Shown here: piece after piece, positions 62,043 to 64,000 of the stretch
Position numbering within the stretch: the stretch's first letter is position 1
How the letters are laid out: every line of letters begins with the position of its first letter
Assembly (NCBI RefSeq): GCF_022827545.1
Contig: NZ_CP094669.1
Location: 5,387,001-5,451,000 of the forward strand
DNA: 64,000 nt
DNA from: Hymenobacter tibetensis
Lineage (GTDB): Bacteria; Bacteroidota; Bacteroidia; Cytophagales; Hymenobacteraceae
Reading direction: 5' to 3'
Made by a program: the position numbers and the translations under genes
The notes under the pieces: generated by a model
Database searches by the model: none
Seen by the model: the letters and a program-made list of their open reading frames with translations, nothing else
What the model was told of the DNA's origin: nothing

Positions 62043-62645
62043 TTAGCTCCGCGGGTAGGCAGCTAGCTTTTCCAGAGCGGCTTTGAACTCAGGCGTATCG
62101 TAGTCGGCCATGCCCTCGTGGCGGGCCGCAACCTGCCCATTAGGAGCCAGGATAACGGTAGAAGGAATGGAGTTGGAATCGAAGGGCGGCGCCAGCGGAC
62201 CGGCGGGAAAGTACACCGGAAACGTGTAGCCTTTCCGCTGAAGCAGCTTGCGGGCCTTCACTGGATTTTCGTCCAGCGAAATCATTACGAAGGCTACTTT
62301 GGTTGGGTCCATCTTTTGGTAGAGCGCCTGGATGCCAGGCATTTCAGCCACGCAAGGCGGGCACCAGCTAGCCCACAGATTGACGAACACCACTTTGCCT
62401 TTCAACTCACTCAGATTCACTGGCCGGCCAGTTAAGTCCAGCAGTGGCACGTTGTGCGGATAGGCAGCAGCACCCGTCGTAACTATTGGGGCGGTAGCGG
62501 GGAGCTGTGGAGCGTCGGCCTGCCATAGGCCCGTGGCCAACAGGCCGCGCTGCAAGCCGCCGAGCACAACGGGCCGCAGATCGGTGAACATAACCACGGC
62601 GAAAAGGGCCCAAGGCAACAGCTGTAACAGGTTCTTACGGTTCAT
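62043..62645 (-). CDS. TlpA-family thiol-disulfide oxidoreductase
   Basis: A 200-residue membrane-anchored thioredoxin-fold protein. One N-terminal helix (LLQLLPWALFAVVMF), then an external domain with the active site WASWCPPCVAEMPG (Cys95 and Cys98), KVVFVNL before it and the cis-Pro loop IPSTVILAPNGQ. The TlpA/ResA pattern suggests a reductase working on cytochrome c or other periplasmic cysteines. It sits next to the ccoS remnant, which may mean an old cytochrome assembly link. Confidence 0.9.
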   Translation of the reverse strand: MNRKNLLQLLPWALFAVVMFTDLRPVVLGGLQRGLLATGLWQADAPQLPATAPIVTTGAAAYPHNVPLLDLTGRPVNLSELKGKVVFVNLWASWCPPCVAEMPGIQALYQKMDPTKVAFVMISLDENPVKARKLLQRKGYTFPVYFPAGPLAPPFDSNSIPSTVILAPNGQVAARHEGMADYDTPEFKAALEKLAAYPRS

Positions 62646-62802
62646 AGGAGGGGTGTAGCGTCCGGAAGCAACAAAAGAATTGCCTGGCTAACAACACACA
62701 AGGTACGGCCGTTTCACTTCCACGGAGCATAGCACCCGCCGCTATCCGGTGGCGGAGTACACAGCCCTTCCCAAACAAGTGGCAGTCGATGCCTTAGCTT
62801 CC

Positions 62803-63663
62803 TTAGCCGTGTTGTAGGTGCTTGAGGATGGCAATAACGTCTTGGTCCCCCAAGGTGGGCTCGGCCTGCTGGAAGGTGTCATGGACTACCGCGCCTAGGG
62901 GGGTGTTTAGCCCTTCTGCTTTCGCCAAGCGCAGGTCTTTGGCCAGGTGCTTTAAGGCAAAGGCAGCCTGGTAGTTTTCGCCCATAATGGCTTCACCTTT
63001 GATCTTGGAATACACGTTGCCCATGGCACCGTTGGCAATAATCGTCTGCATATCCTCGAGTTTCAGGCCGTGCTGCTGCGCAAAGAGCAACGTTTCGGCT
63101 AAGCCCTGCGTGTAGAAACCTAGCAACGTGTTGATGGCAAGTTTGGCGCGGTTGCCGCTGCCGATTGAGCCGAGAAGAAGCGCCAGCTTACCTAGGCGCT
63201 CAAACATCGGCTGGGCTCGTTGGAACGCTGGTTCGTCGCCACCCACCATAATGACTAGCTGGCCCGTTTCCGCCTGTTTGACGCTGCCTGAAACCGGTGC
63301 ATCGAGGTAGGTGTGCCCCTTTTGTTGGCTGAGATTTGCCATTTCCTCGCTGATGCCAGGCGAAACCGTGCTCATGTTGACCAGCAGCTTGCCGCTTGCT
63401 TCGGCCTCCAGTATTCCTTGCGGTCCGGTGAATAGGTCGCGTATGGCTTGGTCGTCGGATACCATCAGGAACACCATGTCGGCTTGCTGCACTAAGGCAG
63501 CCGGCGAATCGGCGGTGGTGGCCCCGCTGGCGCGCAAGGCTTCTTCTTTGTCTTTGCTGCGGTTATACACAGCAACTGGGTAGCCCGCCTCGATCAGTCG
63601 GCGCGACATTGGAGTACCCATCGTACCGAGACCTATCCAGCCTAGTTGGAGGTGTGAGTTCAT
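62803..63663 (-). CDS. NAD(P)-dependent 3-hydroxyisobutyrate dehydrogenase-like oxidoreductase
   Basis: A 286-residue beta-hydroxyacid dehydrogenase. The N-terminal Rossmann domain begins GWIGLGTMGTPMSRRLIEAG, followed by VAVYNRSKDKEE. YLDAPVSGSVKQAETG is the substrate Ser-Gly-Gly region, and IGSGNRAKLAINTLLG supplies the catalytic lysine. The helical half continues with FALKHLAKDLRLAKAEG. The family reduces or oxidises small 3-hydroxy acids (3-hydroxyisobutyrate, tartronate semialdehyde); which one is unclear. ATG at 63663. No clear operon partner. Confidence 0.9.
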   Translation of the reverse strand: MNSHLQLGWIGLGTMGTPMSRRLIEAGYPVAVYNRSKDKEEALRASGATTADSPAALVQQADMVFLMVSDDQAIRDLFTGPQGILEAEASGKLLVNMSTVSPGISEEMANLSQQKGHTYLDAPVSGSVKQAETGQLVIMVGGDEPAFQRAQPMFERLGKLALLLGSIGSGNRAKLAINTLLGFYTQGLAETLLFAQQHGLKLEDMQTIIANGAMGNVYSKIKGEAIMGENYQAAFALKHLAKDLRLAKAEGLNTPLGAVVHDTFQQAEPTLGDQDVIAILKHLQHG

Positions 63664-64000
63664 GTGCAGTGGTTGGTTGAGTGAAGTAGATAAGAACGCG
63701 GTATGCTATACCACAGAGGCCAGAATTGGTTGGCCGATGCAGCAGGAATACAGCAAGAACAAGGGCTTTTTTGCAGGGCGGCCGAGGGCAGTCTTCTGAA
63801 TCCTTGTCGCAGCGTTACGCCGAGTTCAGCCTGGGGCCATTGACTGGGGGACGCGCTTCGGCCTCGAAACCAGCCGCCGCACCGAAAGCACCCTGATGAC
63901 CTTGCCGGTCTAAGCAGAGTGGCCCTACAACTTCGCAGTGCAACTCAAAACTCTCCGGAAGCGGCCACTCAAGCGTGGTTGCACCAAGGCATCGATTGGC
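63664..64000. other. Gene-poor window edge
   Basis: No family could be identified. The plus-strand frame ending the window (from about 63843) reads open to the edge with an Ala/Gln-rich sequence (SATQNSPEAATQAWLHQG), and on the minus strand a short frame ends near 63929. Either could be the end of a gene outside the window; neither is strong enough to call. Confidence 0.35.

Noticed and set aside
63664..63910. Plus-strand frame ending TRFGLETSRRTESTLMTLPV
   Set aside because: Short, no start, no recognisable family, stops on both sides.
63860..64000. Minus-strand frame containing ATTLEW, reminiscent of the C-terminus of cytochrome oxidase subunit I
   Set aside because: Only six residues agree and the rest does not resemble the family, so coincidence is more likely.
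1..64000. CRISPR arrays, prophage or complete insertion sequences
   Set aside because: No regularly spaced direct repeats, phage structural genes or transposase-like proteins were found in the window.

Overview
The window is a chromosomal segment from a Bacteroidota bacterium, most likely Cytophagales / Hymenobacteraceae (Hymenobacter-like). Supporting signs are a secreted protein ending in a type IX secretion (T9SS type A) sorting domain, a greatly extended NusB, a DUF4783-nadC pair, a nusB / DUF1573 / yajC / YbbR / coaE cluster, many Cys-lipobox lipoproteins, and repeated TAnnTTTG promoter -7 boxes a few tens of bases before start codons. The DNA is GC-rich by eye; I did not compute the value.

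Layout. 0.6-5.3 kb (minus): phospholipid genes (CPBP protease, cdsA, psd) interrupted by a glutamate dehydrogenase. 5.4-7.5 kb (plus): dusB and a DMT exporter. 7.6-15.6 kb (minus): an LpxR-like outer-membrane lipid A deacylase, a 1628-residue DUF4011 helicase-nuclease, and an amino-acid permease broken by a 20-bp tandem duplication. 15.8-18.5 kb (plus): two tandem paralogues with an unusual Cys-rich N-terminal motif, then a CrtC/AttH-like lipoprotein. 18.6-30.4 kb: a T9SS-exported SBBP beta-propeller, an orphan histidine kinase, hemA, an ArsR regulator, a second Glu/Leu/Phe/Val dehydrogenase, an MscS channel, a TerB-like protein and a large AsmA protein. 30.5-35.7 kb (plus): two identical tRNA-Val(TAC) genes, two tandem GT-C glycosyltransferases and a GNAT protein.

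35.7-42.7 kb (minus) is a housekeeping run: leucine dehydrogenase, nusB, YtxH, NAD-type isocitrate dehydrogenase, DUF1573, yajC, YbbR, coaE. It is divergent from an MsbA-like ABC exporter, and the space between them holds a long structured hairpin flanked by face-to-face -7 boxes. 45.0-56.0 kb: prfA, a beta-helix lipoprotein, YjbQ, lipoproteins, gpmI, DUF4783-nadC, a heavy-metal-binding lipoprotein, a methyltransferase and a ZIP transporter. 56.1-63.7 kb: the cbpM/cbpA chaperone pair, DUF3140, RlpA, a GH25 lysozyme, a VF530 protein, a group III truncated haemoglobin, a degraded ccoS remnant, a TlpA thioredoxin and a 3-hydroxyisobutyrate dehydrogenase-like enzyme.

Most of the window is ordinary core genome. 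The items worth a second look are the 20-bp duplication in the permease, the hairpin between face-to-face promoters at 42.8-42.9 kb, the paired Cys-motif membrane proteins, the helicase-nuclease as a candidate solitary defence protein, the ccoS remnant, and several very long perfect palindromes used as terminators. No CRISPR array, prophage or complete insertion sequence was seen.
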